Shown: positions 7,883-17,219 of the stretch, one piece after another
Position numbering within the stretch: position 1 is the stretch's first letter
Layout: each line of letters starts with the position of its first letter
Source of the DNA: Anaerolinea sp.
Lineage (GTDB): Bacteria; Chloroflexota; Anaerolineae; Anaerolineales; Anaerolineaceae
Direction: 5' to 3'
Assembly (NCBI GenBank): GCA_029975055.1
Contig: JARKPU010000013.1
Coordinates: 434,001 to 498,000, forward strand
DNA: 64,000 nucleotides
Position numbers and translations under genes: made by a program
Notes under the pieces: generated by a model
The model's input: the letters and a program-made list of their open reading frames with translations, nothing else
Told to the model about the DNA's origin: nothing
The model's database searches: none

Positions 7883-10800
7883 TCATTCACCTCAATATCA
7901 ACACAAAAGAGTTTGATCTGGAGGCCCCTCCAGGCGCGACCTTGCTGGACGTGCTGCGGAGGGAGGGTTTCTTTAGCGTGAAGTTCGGTGGCTGCGAATC
8001 GGGCGAATGCGGCGCCTGTACGGTTCTGTTGGACGGCCGGCCGGTCAACTCGTGCGGTATGCTGGCGGCGCAGGCAGAGGGACACCGCATCGAGACGGTC
8101 GAGGCGATCGGCGAGCACCCGGACCAGGGTTGGAAGAAGACCGAAGGGCTGCATCCCATCCAACAGGCGCTGGTGGAAGTTGGGGCCATCCAGTGCGGAT
8201 ATTGCACCCCGGCGATGGTCCTGGCGGCCAAAGCGTTACTGGACCGGAATCCGAACCCCACCGAAGCAGATGTGCGGGATGCTCTGAGCGGAATTTTATG
8301 CCGCTGCACGGGATATCTGAAACCTGTGCAGGCCATCTTGCGGGCTGCCGCGGCGATGCGCGGTGAAAGTGTCGTCGGGCTCGACGCTGCCGGCGAGCCG
8401 GTGGCACTTGGCTGGCCGGCCGGCCAGCCGCCCGAGGAAAACGGGTTGCCGCCCGCCCCGGGCATAGCTGAAGCGGCAACCCGCCAGCAGGTGCTGCCGA
8501 AAATATGGGTGGCTCACGATCCAGGAACCCGCACCTCGGTGGGTAAACCGGAGCGCAAGGTGGATGCTATCAAGCTGGTGCAGGGCAAGCCCGCCTTCAC
8601 CAACGATATCGAGATGCGCGGAATGCTGGTGGCCAAGGTGCTGCACAGCCCGGTGGCGCACGCTCGGATCAAGCGGATTGACGTTTCGAAGGCGCGCGCT
8701 CTGGAAGGAGTCGCAGCCGTCCTTACCTGGCAAGATATTCCCCGCGTGGTCTATTCGACTGCGGGCCAGTCGGATCCGATCCCGGGGCCGCTCGATTCCT
8801 TCTCGCTGGACCGCAAAGTGCGCTTCGTTGGCGACCGGGTGGCCTTCGTGGCGGCCGAGAGTGAGGAAGTCGCAGAGAAGGCGCTTGAATTGATCGAAGT
8901 GGAATATGAACCGCTCGAACCCATTCTCGATGCGCGCAAGGCGATGGAAGACGGTGCTCCGATCATTCATGATGAGCCTGAGTATGTCAACTTTGCCAAC
9001 TCGGATCCTTCGAAAAACCTGGCCGCTGAAATCCGCATCGATATCGGCGATGTGGAGAAGGGTTTTGCGGAGGCAGACCTGGTCTTTGAGCAGGAATACT
9101 CGGTGCCAAAGGTGCAGCAGGCACACATCGAGCCGCATGTGGTGGTGACGTACTGGGACGAAGATGACCGCCTGGTCATCCGCACCAGCACGCAGGTGCC
9201 GTTTCACGCCAGGCGCATCCTCGCGCCTGTGCTGGGGCTGCCCATCAAGCGCATTCGGGTGATCAAACCGCGCATCGGCGGGGGGTTCGGCGGCAAGCAG
9301 GAGGTGTTGATCGAAGATGTGGCGGCACACCTGACCATTGCCACGGGCCGGCCGGTGCGTTTTGAGTATAGCCGTGAAGAAGAGTTCATTGCCGCCCGGT
9401 CGCGTCACCCGATGCGGGTTCGCTTGAAGACCGGGGTGAAGAGGGATGGCACGATCACGGCCAATGCAATGTATGTTCTGAGCGACACGGGCGCCTACGG
9501 CTGCCACGCCCTGACCGTGACGGGCAACACCGGGCACAAAGCGATGGCCTTGTATGTCGGCGATGGCGAATACCGGAAATCGCCGAATATCCGGTTCTAC
9601 GCCGATGTGGTGTACACGAACACGCCCCCGGCAGGTGCTTACAGGGGGTATGGAGTACCGCAGGGGTTCTGGCCCTTGGAGCGTCATATCGAGCACATCG
9701 CCCGTGCGCTTGGGCTAGACCCGGTCGAGTTCCGCCTGAAGAATGCGGTGCGCGCCGGCGAGCTGCACCCCTTCAGCACGGCATGGAGCGAAGGACGCGA
9801 ACCGAGGCCGGAGGTCATCCACACCGTCGGGCTGGAACAGTGCGTACGCCAGGGGCAGGCGGCAATCGGCTGGGAGCGGAAATTCGGCAACCCCGCCTGG
9901 CACAAAGTGGAAGGCAGGCCGGAATTGCGCAGAGGAATCGGAATCGCCACCGTCATGCAGGGGACGGCGATCCCATACCTGGATATGGGCGGCGCGAGCC
10001 TGAAGATGAACGATGACGGCTCCTTCAACCTGCTCATCGGTGCCACCGACCTGGGCACAGGCTCGGATACCGTCCTGGCACAGATGGCGGCCGAGGTGCT
10101 TGGGGCGCCGGTAGAGGATATTTTGGTGTACTCTTCGGATACCGATTTCACACCGTTCGACAAAGGCGCGTATGCCTCCAGTACGACGTATATTTCCGGC
10201 ACGGCCGTTGTGAAAGCCGCCCAACAGGTGGCCGAGCGGATCAAGGCACGTGCCGCAGCGATGCTGTCGTTGAAAAACCAGGCGCCATGGGACCCCGACG
10301 AGATCAGGCTGGCGGAAAGCAAAGCATTCGCGCCTGACGGCCGCTTTGTGACCTTCAGGGATGTTGCGCATAATGCGCTGCATCACGAGAATCAGGAACA
10401 AATTATGGCGGTTGCCTCGTATTTCTCGCCGGTATCGCCGCCGCCGTTTGCAGCGCAGTTCGCCGAAGTGACGGTGAATACGTTGACCGGCCAGGTGACC
10501 GTGGAACGGTTGTTGATGGCCGTCGATTCCGGTGTGATCGTCAACCCGTTGACGGCTTCGGGGCAGATCGAGGGCGGCATGACCCAGGCGCTCGGTTACG
10601 CTGTCTGTGAAGAAATGGTATACGATGATCATGGGCGGGCCAGGGAGCGCGACCTGGTAGATTACCACATCTTCCGTGCCAACGAGATGCCCGCGCTGGA
10701 GACCATCTTCGTGGAGACGTATGAGCCGTCACACCCGTTTGGTGTGAAGGCCGTGGCTGAAATCCCGATGGATGGCGTTGCGCCGGCAGTCGGAAACGCG

Positions 10801-10890
10801 GTGCTGGATGCTTGCGGAGCCGAGGTGTTTTCGAACCCAATTACACCCGAAAAGGTGTGGCGGGCGTTGCGGATGAATAATGGTGGGTGA
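7879..10890 (+). CDS. Selenium-dependent xanthine dehydrogenase-like protein, [2Fe-2S] and molybdopterin domains fused
   Basis: The 1003-residue protein joins two subunits that are usually separate. Residues 1-75 hold the plant-type 2Fe-2S domain with GCESGECGACTVLLDG, and residues 80-155 hold the second cluster with QCGYCTPAM and CRCTGY. After a Pro/Ala-rich linker (about 165-205) the molybdopterin part carries GGGFGGKQEV, AYRGYGVPQG, GATDLGTGSDT and a C-terminal GVKAVAEIPM whose Glu aligns with the catalytic base of molybdenum hydroxylases. This fusion is the layout of selenium-dependent xanthine dehydrogenase. Substrate is probably a purine or another N-heterocycle. Selenium here is a labile ligand and not selenocysteine, and no in-frame TGA is needed. 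Confidence 0.88.
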   Translation: MIIHLNINTKEFDLEAPPGATLLDVLRREGFFSVKFGGCESGECGACTVLLDGRPVNSCGMLAAQAEGHRIETVEAIGEHPDQGWKKTEGLHPIQQALVEVGAIQCGYCTPAMVLAAKALLDRNPNPTEADVRDALSGILCRCTGYLKPVQAILRAAAAMRGESVVGLDAAGEPVALGWPAGQPPEENGLPPAPGIAEAATRQQVLPKIWVAHDPGTRTSVGKPERKVDAIKLVQGKPAFTNDIEMRGMLVAKVLHSPVAHARIKRIDVSKARALEGVAAVLTWQDIPRVVYSTAGQSDPIPGPLDSFSLDRKVRFVGDRVAFVAAESEEVAEKALELIEVEYEPLEPILDARKAMEDGAPIIHDEPEYVNFANSDPSKNLAAEIRIDIGDVEKGFAEADLVFEQEYSVPKVQQAHIEPHVVVTYWDEDDRLVIRTSTQVPFHARRILAPVLGLPIKRIRVIKPRIGGGFGGKQEVLIEDVAAHLTIATGRPVRFEYSREEEFIAARSRHPMRVRLKTGVKRDGTITANAMYVLSDTGAYGCHALTVTGNTGHKAMALYVGDGEYRKSPNIRFYADVVYTNTPPAGAYRGYGVPQGFWPLERHIEHIARALGLDPVEFRLKNAVRAGELHPFSTAWSEGREPRPEVIHTVGLEQCVRQGQAAIGWERKFGNPAWHKVEGRPELRRGIGIATVMQGTAIPYLDMGGASLKMNDDGSFNLLIGATDLGTGSDTVLAQMAAEVLGAPVEDILVYSSDTDFTPFDKGAYASSTTYISGTAVVKAAQQVAERIKARAAAMLSLKNQAPWDPDEIRLAESKAFAPDGRFVTFRDVAHNALHHENQEQIMAVASYFSPVSPPPFAAQFAEVTVNTLTGQVTVERLLMAVDSGVIVNPLTASGQIEGGMTQALGYAVCEEMVYDDHGRARERDLVDYHIFRANEMPALETIFVETYEPSHPFGVKAVAEIPMDGVAPAVGNAVLDACGAEVFSNPITPEKVWRALRMNNGG

Positions 10891-10900
10891 AGGAGCGGGT

Positions 10901-11695
10901 ATGTCGGTATTAAAGGAACTGGCTGAATTAGAGGATTCCGGCAACGGAGGCGTGCTGTGCACCATCGTCTCGAGCGTCGGTTCCACCCCAAGGCATGTCG
11001 GCAGCAAAATGCTGGTGTACCCGGACGGGCATTTCACCGGCTCGGTGGGCGGCGGCGAAATGGAAAGCCGGGTGATCAAAGAAGCCCTGGATGCCTACCA
11101 GAATGGCAAGCCGCGCAAGTTGACGTATTCGATGGTCAACCCGAAAGAGGGCGATCCGGGCATTTGTGGAGGAACGGTGGAAATATTCGTCGAGCCGCTA
11201 TTGGGAAAACCCGTGCTGCTGATTGTGGGCGGCGGGCATGTGGGCAAGGCCGTGGCGCACCTGGCTAAATGGCTGGGGTTTCGCGTTGCGGTTTCGGATG
11301 ACCGGCCCGAATTCTGTAACCGAGAGGCAGTCCCTGATGCCGATGAATTTTACCCGGTGGCGCTGAAAGACCTCCCCTCGGCTGCGCACATTACCCCAAA
11401 CACCTATATTGTACTGACGACGCGCGGTATGCCAATCGACGTGCCCGGACTCCCGGCCTTGTTGAGTACCCCGGCTGCCTACCTGGGTGTTATCGGCTCG
11501 AAACGGCGCTGGCTGACCACGCGCGCCGCATTGTTGGAAATGGGAGTGAGCGAAGACCGCTTGAAAAATGTTTATTCGCCGATTGGGATCGAGTTGAAGG
11601 CCGAAACGCCGGAAGAAATTGCCGTCAGCATCATGGCAGAGGTGTTGATGGTGCGGAACGGAGCTTCTGGAGAGCAAATGCGCTTCAAGGGATGA
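10901..11695 (+). CDS. xdhC: XdhC family molybdenum cofactor insertion protein
   Basis: The 264-residue protein has both XdhC domains: the N-terminal VSSVGSTPRHVGSKMLV and GSVGGGEMES region, and the C-terminal Rossmann domain starting at LLIVGGGHVGKAVAHLAKW with DDRPEFCN and LGVIGSKRRW. XdhC proteins bind Moco, help its sulfuration and insert it into xanthine dehydrogenase-type enzymes. The ATG at 10901 was chosen because AGGAG lies 5 nt upstream; an earlier ATG at 10880 overlaps the previous gene and lacks a site. It lies between the two hydroxylase gene sets and may serve both. Confidence 0.9.
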   Translation: MSVLKELAELEDSGNGGVLCTIVSSVGSTPRHVGSKMLVYPDGHFTGSVGGGEMESRVIKEALDAYQNGKPRKLTYSMVNPKEGDPGICGGTVEIFVEPLLGKPVLLIVGGGHVGKAVAHLAKWLGFRVAVSDDRPEFCNREAVPDADEFYPVALKDLPSAAHITPNTYIVLTTRGMPIDVPGLPALLSTPAAYLGVIGSKRRWLTTRAALLEMGVSEDRLKNVYSPIGIELKAETPEEIAVSIMAEVLMVRNGASGEQMRFKG

Positions 11696-11705
11696 TGGAG
11701 AGGCC

Positions 11706-13127
11706 ATGTGGGAAAACTATTTCATCGCATCCAGCATTGAAGAGGCAGCCCAGGTACTATCCTCGCGGGTACCTCATGCGCGGATTGTAGCCGGGGGCAC
11801 TGACCTTATCCTGGAACTCGAGCGGGGAGTCAGGCGAGATATCCATACTTTGATCGACATTTCACGCGTCCGAGGCCTGGCTGAGATTACGCTGGGTGAT
11901 GACGGCTGTGTGCACCTTGGCCCGCTGGTGACACATAACCAATGTGTTGCTTCAGAGATCATCCACAAGTATGCTTTTCCTCTCGCCAAAGCCTGCTGGG
12001 AAGTCGGGTCGCCACAAATTCGCAACCGCGGCACCATCGCCGGGAACCTGATCACCGCCTCGCCGGCAAACGATACGATCACCCCGTTGATGGCACTGGA
12101 TGCCCAGGTCACCCTGCAATCGGCCGGCGGCCAAAGGCAGGTGAAGCTGGCGGATTTCTACACCGGAGTCCGGCGCACCGTCATGCGCGAAGATGAGATA
12201 TTGGTGGATATTTCCTTCCGCGCGATGACCCCTGAACAGCGTGGGACATTTTTGAAGTTTGCGCTGCGAAACGCCCAGGCAATCTCGCTGGTCAACACAT
12301 CAATTCTACTGACCTTCGCACACACCGGAGAAGTTGCCGATGCGGCGATCACCTACGGGGCAGTGGCGCCGACGATCATCCATGCGCCTAAAGCCGAGCA
12401 GTTCTTACGCGGGAGGCTTCTCTCGGAGGACGTGATCCGGCGGGCGGCGATGTTGGCAGCCGGTGAAACAAGGCCAATCAGCGACGTGCGCAGTTCTGCC
12501 GCATACCGGAAGGCCATGGCCGCCGTAGCGTGCGAGCGGGCTTTGCTCAGCCTGGCGAAAGGTTCGGGGCGTGAGGGCTTCCCTGAAAACCCCGTTCTGC
12601 TGGCCGGCGCCCAACGCGCTGCTCCGATTGTTCACATGGCTTACGATTTCAACCATGATTCCGGGCCGATTGTCGCCCGGGTGAACGGCAAACGGGTGGA
12701 GTATTTCGGCGGGCATACAAAGACCCTTCTCCGGCTATTGCGTGAAGACGGGTTATTGACCGGCACGAAGGAGGGGTGTGCCGAGGGCGAATGCGGCGCG
12801 TGCACGGTCTTCCTGGACGGCATGGCGGTGATGAGCTGTATGGTGCCTGCGCCGCGCGCTCATGGGGCAGAGGTTGTCACCATCGAGGGGTTGAGTGACG
12901 ACGACAGGCTGCACCCGGTCCAGAGAGAGTTCATCAACTCTGGGGCGGTGCAATGCGGTTACTGCACGCCGGGATTCATCATGTCGGCAGCCAAGCTGCT
13001 TGAGGAAAAGCCGAATCCGAATCGAGATGAGATCAAACAGGCATTGACGGGGAATCTATGCCGCTGTACAGGTTATTATAAAATAATCGAAGCGATCGAA
13101 CGTGCAGCCGCGACAGGAGGTGTGTAA
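11706..13127 (+). CDS. Molybdenum hydroxylase FAD-binding and [2Fe-2S] subunits fused
   Basis: The 473-residue protein fuses an N-terminal FAD domain (residues 1-285, with VAGGTDLILELE, VGSPQIRNRGTIAGNLITASPANDT split over two flavin loops and the KFALRNAQAIS segment) to a C-terminal 2Fe-2S domain (about 310-473, with GCAEGECGACTVFLDG, QCGYCTPGF and CRCTGYYK). This is the reverse partition of the first hydroxylase, where the FeS part is joined to the molybdenum part. It is followed immediately by a membrane protein and then by its likely molybdenum subunit. Electrons would pass from Mo through two FeS clusters to FAD and on to an unknown acceptor, possibly F420 or NAD. Confidence 0.88.
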   Translation: MWENYFIASSIEEAAQVLSSRVPHARIVAGGTDLILELERGVRRDIHTLIDISRVRGLAEITLGDDGCVHLGPLVTHNQCVASEIIHKYAFPLAKACWEVGSPQIRNRGTIAGNLITASPANDTITPLMALDAQVTLQSAGGQRQVKLADFYTGVRRTVMREDEILVDISFRAMTPEQRGTFLKFALRNAQAISLVNTSILLTFAHTGEVADAAITYGAVAPTIIHAPKAEQFLRGRLLSEDVIRRAAMLAAGETRPISDVRSSAAYRKAMAAVACERALLSLAKGSGREGFPENPVLLAGAQRAAPIVHMAYDFNHDSGPIVARVNGKRVEYFGGHTKTLLRLLREDGLLTGTKEGCAEGECGACTVFLDGMAVMSCMVPAPRAHGAEVVTIEGLSDDDRLHPVQREFINSGAVQCGYCTPGFIMSAAKLLEEKPNPNRDEIKQALTGNLCRCTGYYKIIEAIERAAATGGV

Positions 13128-13519
13128 TGCCAAAATTTTCTGCGTACCAGCGGGAAACGACGCGTGAAGAGCGCGAGGCGCGCAAGCGGATCCATCCAAT
13201 CTGGCGGGGGGTGGGTTTTGCGTTGATCATCTTGATTCCAATCCTTTCTTACGCCGGCATGGTGGTGCTGTTACAGCAAAATGCCGAGAAGAATTGGTTC
13301 CCAATGCCCGCAGACCTTGTGGCCAGGCCGGGGATGTTCCTGTATAACGGCGACCCATGGATCTACTTCAAGATCGTGATCGTCGTCGCGTTCATGCTGG
13401 TTCTGTATGCGCTTTTTACCCTGGTCACATTCCTGATCTCCAGCGCATTTGCGCCATCTCAATACGGGCCGTACGACGTGCCGCCCATCAAGGGGAAGGT
13501 ACGCAAGCGCGCCAGGTAA
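13127..13519 (+). CDS. Small two-helix membrane protein of the molybdenum hydroxylase operon
   Basis: The 130-residue protein has a charged Arg/Glu-rich N-terminus, one membrane helix near residues 28-50, an external loop of about 35 residues, a second helix near 80-107 and a basic tail ending KVRKRAR. The ends are therefore cytoplasmic by the positive-inside rule. No enzyme motif is visible. Its ATG shares a base with the preceding stop (TAATG) and it has AGGAGG 6 nt upstream, so it is certainly expressed with the FAD-FeS subunit. Similar short Trp/Pro-rich membrane proteins appear to be common in Anaerolineae, so a specific link to the hydroxylase is only suggested by position. Confidence 0.75.
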   Translation: MPKFSAYQRETTREEREARKRIHPIWRGVGFALIILIPILSYAGMVVLLQQNAEKNWFPMPADLVARPGMFLYNGDPWIYFKIVIVVAFMLVLYALFTLVTFLISSAFAPSQYGPYDVPPIKGKVRKRAR

Positions 13520-13554
13520 AACGGAGCCCGGCTAAGCAATCTTGGGAGGTGCCC

Positions 13555-15777
13555 ATGACCGTCATCGGCCAATCGGTTCAGCGTGTCGACGCTGCATCGA
13601 AAGTGAAGGGTGAAGCGCAATATCCCGGCGATATGAACCTGGAGAACCAGGTTTACATGAAGATTCTGTTTGCCGGGCGCCCGCATGCCATCATCCATCG
13701 AATCGACACTTCACAAGCTGAACAGGTTGATGGGGTGATTGCCGTATTCACGGCCAAGGACGTGCCGGTGAATGAATACGGGTTGATCATGCCAGACCAG
13801 CCGGTTCTGTGCGGGCCGGGTTCATCGAAGCCTTATGCCGAGCGGGTGCGCTTCGTGGGCGACCAGGTTGCGCTCATCGTTGCGGAGAGCGAGGAAATCG
13901 CTGCCCGGGCCCGCGACCTGATTAAGGTTGAGTACGAAGATCTGCCGGTCATCGCCGACCCTTTCGAAGCGCTCAAAGAGAGCGCCCCGAGGCTGCACCC
14001 TGAGCGCGATAGCAACCTCTTCTGCCATTACCGCATCCGCAAAGGGGATGTGGAAACGGCTTTTGCGCAGGCGGATGTGATCATCGAAGGTGAGTACCAT
14101 ACCCCGGTACAGGAACATGCGTATCTGCAACCCGAAGCCGGGATTGGCATGATCGATGAACAGGGGCGCGTCACCGTCTATGTGGCGGGGCAGTGGGCGC
14201 ATGAAGACCAGGAACAGATTGCCCATGCGCTGGGGTTGCCGCTCGAACAGGTGAGGGTGGTTTACCCCGCGATCGGCGGTGCATTTGGCGGGCGTGAAGA
14301 TATGTCGGTGCAGATTGTGCTGGCCCTTGCAGCCTGGCGGTTGCACCAGCGCGGGATCAACCGGCCGGTGAAGATCGTCTGGAGCCGGGAGGAATCGATC
14401 ATCGGGCACCATAAGCGTCACCCGTACCACATCAAAACACGCTGGGGGGCCACCAAAGAGGGCAAGATCATTGCTGCCGAGGTCGAGCTTGTTACCGATG
14501 GCGGTGCATACGCGTACACTTCCACAAAGGTGATGGGCAACGCCACCCTGATGTGCACGGGGCCGTATGAAATTCCCAATGTGAAAGTGGATAGTTACGC
14601 GGTTTACACGAACAATATCCCGAATGGAGCTTTCCGCGGGTTTGGCGGGCCTCAGGGAGCCTTCGCCGCAGAACTGCAGATGAATAAGCTGGCGGAGAAA
14701 CTCCAGATCGACCCGGTCGAACTCCGCCTGCGCAACCTGCTCAAAGAGGGGTCGCTGCTTTCAGTGGGCACGCCGCTGCCGCGCGGGGTGAGTATCAGCG
14801 AGGTGGTGGAGGCCTGCGCGCTCAAGGCGGGCTGGGTGAAAGATGAAGAGGGCTGGAAAGCCCCTAAACCGTCGCCTGCCGACCCCTCCCGCCCATATCT
14901 CCGGCGCGGGATGGGCTTTGCATGCGCTTTCAAGAACGTTGGGTTTTCCTTCGGGGCTCCGGAGCAAAGCTGGGCGACGGTAGAGTTAAGAGGTGGCTCG
15001 GAGATCGAACAGGCGGTTGTTTACCATGCCGGCGCCGATGTTGGGCAGGGCGCTCACACGGTGTTTGCGCAAATCGCCGCAGACGCGCTCAATTTGCCCA
15101 TTGAAAAGATTCGGCTGGTGGTTTCCGACACGGCGTTCACACAGACCAGCGGCTCCGCTTCTGCATCGCGGATGACGTTCATGGCAGGCAATGCAATCCG
15201 AGGGGCGGCTGCGGCGGCATTGGAGAAGTGGAAGAATGAAGACCGCCCGGCCACGGCAACGTATCAATACCGTCCGCCCAGGACGACGCCGTATGACCCT
15301 GAGACGGGAAAGTCGGAGCCGAATTTCGCTTATGGTTACGTTGCCGAAGCTGTGGAGCTGGAGGTGGACGAGGAAACCGGGCAGATAGCAGTCTGCAATG
15401 TGATTTGCGCCGATGATGTTGGCCATGCCGTTAACCCTCAGATGGTTCAGGGGCAGATCGAGGGCGCTGTTGTTCAAGCTGCCGGATACGCGATCCTTGA
15501 AAACTTCATTCAGCAAAACGCCGTTCCGTTGACACGGACGCTTTCGACCTACCTGATACCCACCATTCTGGATATCCCAGACCATGTCGAATCATTGATC
15601 CTCGAATATCCCGATCCGATCGGCCCGTACGGCGCGCGCGGAATGGGTGAAATGCCCTACCTGCCTTTTGCTCCCGCCGTTGCCAGCGCGCTTCATAACG
15701 CAACGGGTGTTTGGTTCGACGAATTTCCATTGATCCCTGAACGGGTGCTTCGCGGATTGGGAAAACTCGACGGGTAA
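13555..15777 (+). CDS. Molybdenum hydroxylase large (molybdopterin-binding) subunit
   Basis: The 740-residue protein has the N-terminal hammerhead domain ([21 protein letters not shown] start, [16 protein letters not shown]) and the two molybdopterin domains with [47 protein letters not shown] and [14 protein letters not shown]. The C-terminal [12 protein letters not shown] carries the catalytic Glu. It should pair with the FAD-FeS fusion 430 nt upstream to form a second, independent hydroxylase. GGGAGG with 6 nt spacing supports the ATG at 13555; the longer reading frame from 13357 overlaps the membrane protein gene. Substrate is unknown; the active-site motif differs from the first enzyme, so the two probably act on different compounds. 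Confidence 0.87.
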   Translation: MTVIGQSVQRVDAASKVKGEAQYPGDMNLENQVYMKILFAGRPHAIIHRIDTSQAEQVDGVIAVFTAKDVPVNEYGLIMPDQPVLCGPGSSKPYAERVRFVGDQVALIVAESEEIAARARDLIKVEYEDLPVIADPFEALKESAPRLHPERDSNLFCHYRIRKGDVETAFAQADVIIEGEYHTPVQEHAYLQPEAGIGMIDEQGRVTVYVAGQWAHEDQEQIAHALGLPLEQVRVVYPAIGGAFGGREDMSVQIVLALAAWRLHQRGINRPVKIVWSREESIIGHHKRHPYHIKTRWGATKEGKIIAAEVELVTDGGAYAYTSTKVMGNATLMCTGPYEIPNVKVDSYAVYTNNIPNGAFRGFGGPQGAFAAELQMNKLAEKLQIDPVELRLRNLLKEGSLLSVGTPLPRGVSISEVVEACALKAGWVKDEEGWKAPKPSPADPSRPYLRRGMGFACAFKNVGFSFGAPEQSWATVELRGGSEIEQAVVYHAGADVGQGAHTVFAQIAADALNLPIEKIRLVVSDTAFTQTSGSASASRMTFMAGNAIRGAAAAALEKWKNEDRPATATYQYRPPRTTPYDPETGKSEPNFAYGYVAEAVELEVDEETGQIAVCNVICADDVGHAVNPQMVQGQIEGAVVQAAGYAILENFIQQNAVPLTRTLSTYLIPTILDIPDHVESLILEYPDPIGPYGARGMGEMPYLPFAPAVASALHNATGVWFDEFPLIPERVLRGLGKLDG

Positions 15778-15804
15778 GCCACTTTCGATAGACGGGAAAC
15801 CTGT

Positions 15805-16617
15805 TTGAAACCTGTTACTGATAGACGGCTGCGCATTCTGGTGCGCGGAGGCGGTGATTTAGGCAGCGGCGCCGTTCTGCGCTGCGCAAGGGCGGGCTGG
15901 GATGTGATTGTTACCGAATTATCCCAACCCCTGACCGTGCGGCGGCTGGTGTCCTTTGGGCAGGCTGTGTATGATGGGGCCATCAGCATCGAAGGGGTTC
16001 GGGCCGAGCGGGCAGACGGCAGGAGTGACGCTTTCAGGCTGCTCGATGATGGGATCGTTCCTGTGTTGGTCGACCCGGAGTGCCGCATTTTAAGTGAGAT
16101 CCGACCTGACGTGCTCATTGATGCGCGCATGGTTAAGCAAGTGAGCGATACATCGATCGATATGGCCGCGCTGGTGATCGGGCTTGGGCCGGGTTTCTTC
16201 GCCGGAGAGAACTGCCACGCCGTGGTCGAAACGGTGCGGGGACCCTTCCTGGGACGTGTGATCTGGAACGGCCCGGCCGAACGCAACACCGGCATTCCAG
16301 ATGCAGTGGGAACCTACCGCGACGAGCGGGTGCTCAGAGCACCGGTAGATGGCGTCTTTCACGCACGCGCGGCGATTGGCGACACGCTCGCGGAGCGCCA
16401 GGTCATCGGCGATGTCAACGGGGAGCCGGTTCTCAGCCCATTTCGTGGAATTTTGCGCGGGTTAATCCAGAATGGTTTACGTGTGCCTGCTGGGCTGAAA
16501 GTGGGGGATGTTGACCCGCGCATCGACGCGCGCCTGTGCAGATTGGTTTCGGATAAATCCCTGGCGATCGGCGGCGGCGTTTTGGAAGCCATTCTGAGCT
16601 GGGAGGCTTTCAAATGA
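15805..16617 (+). CDS. yqeB: YqeB family selenium-dependent molybdenum hydroxylase maturation protein
   Basis: The 270-residue protein begins with a Rossmann-like LVRGGGDLGSGAVLRCARAG (residues 11-30) followed by TELSQPLTVRRLVSFGQAVYDG, which is the signature of the YqeB/EF2563 family. VIGLGPGFFAGENCHAVVET and the HARAAIGDTLAERQVIG segment follow. Proteins of this family occur almost only in genomes with selenium-dependent molybdenum hydroxylases and are needed to mature them; the exact reaction is unproven. The start is a TTG with only a weak GACGGG upstream, so it is less certain. The usual partner yqeC was not found in the window. Confidence 0.88.
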   Translation: MKPVTDRRLRILVRGGGDLGSGAVLRCARAGWDVIVTELSQPLTVRRLVSFGQAVYDGAISIEGVRAERADGRSDAFRLLDDGIVPVLVDPECRILSEIRPDVLIDARMVKQVSDTSIDMAALVIGLGPGFFAGENCHAVVETVRGPFLGRVIWNGPAERNTGIPDAVGTYRDERVLRAPVDGVFHARAAIGDTLAERQVIGDVNGEPVLSPFRGILRGLIQNGLRVPAGLKVGDVDPRIDARLCRLVSDKSLAIGGGVLEAILSWEAFK

Positions 16618-17219
16618 TGACCCAGGAAACAATCGGGGCGGTGGTGCTGGCGGCCGGGCAATCGAAGCGCATGGGCAGGCCCAAGATGCTGCTCCCGTGG
16701 GGGGAAAAGACCGTCATCGAGCAGGTGGTCAGCACCTTGCTGGAAAGCTCGATCTCACCCATTGTGGTCGTAACGGGCGGATTTGCGGATGAAGTCGCGA
16801 AGGCGCTGTCGCCGTATCCGGTGAGACTGGCCCGCAACCCGGATTTTGAGACTACCGAGATGCTGCAATCGCTCCTGATTGGCTTGCGCACCTTGCCAGT
16901 CGAAGCGGAGGCCTGCCTGGTCGTCCTTGGAGATCAACCGCAGATCAAAGCCGAGGTCGTGCGGCTGGTCGTAGAGCAATACCGGCAGACACGGAGCAAG
17001 TTGATTGTTCCCAGTTACCAGATGCGCCGGGGGCACCCCTGGCTGCTTGCGCGTGAATACCGGGCGGAGCTTGCCGGTCTTAGCCGGGATGAATCCCTGC
17101 GAATTTTCTTGAACCGGCACGCTGCCGACATCCATTACCTGACGGTTGACACGCCAACCATCTTGGCGGACCTTGATACGCCGGAAGATTACCAGCGCGA
17201 CCGCCCTAAGGTGGATTAA
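16614..17219 (+). CDS. mocA: MobA/MocA-like molybdenum cofactor nucleotidyltransferase
   Basis: The 201-residue protein has the classical start GAVVLAAGQSKRMGRPKMLL (residues 6-25), the nucleotide-binding loop of MobA-like enzymes, then LVVLGDQPQIK with the metal Asp, PSYQMRRGHPWLL and DLDTPEDYQ. It should transfer CMP (MocA/YgfJ type) to molybdopterin, giving the dinucleotide form used by hydroxylases. It overlaps yqeB by 4 nt (ATGA) and is the last gene of the operon. Its stop overlaps the convergent protease gene by 4 nt, leaving no room for a terminator between them. Confidence 0.88.
   Translation: MMTQETIGAVVLAAGQSKRMGRPKMLLPWGEKTVIEQVVSTLLESSISPIVVVTGGFADEVAKALSPYPVRLARNPDFETTEMLQSLLIGLRTLPVEAEACLVVLGDQPQIKAEVVRLVVEQYRQTRSKLIVPSYQMRRGHPWLLAREYRAELAGLSRDESLRIFLNRHAADIHYLTVDTPTILADLDTPEDYQRDRPKVD

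Noticed and set aside
13357-13554. 66-residue extension of the second Mo subunit
   Set aside because: It overlaps the membrane protein gene in another frame and is basic and non-homologous; the ATG at 13555 has GGGAGG.
7879-15777. Selenocysteine-encoding TGA codons in the hydroxylase genes
   Set aside because: All frames are open without read-through. In this enzyme class selenium is a labile ligand and does not require selenocysteine.
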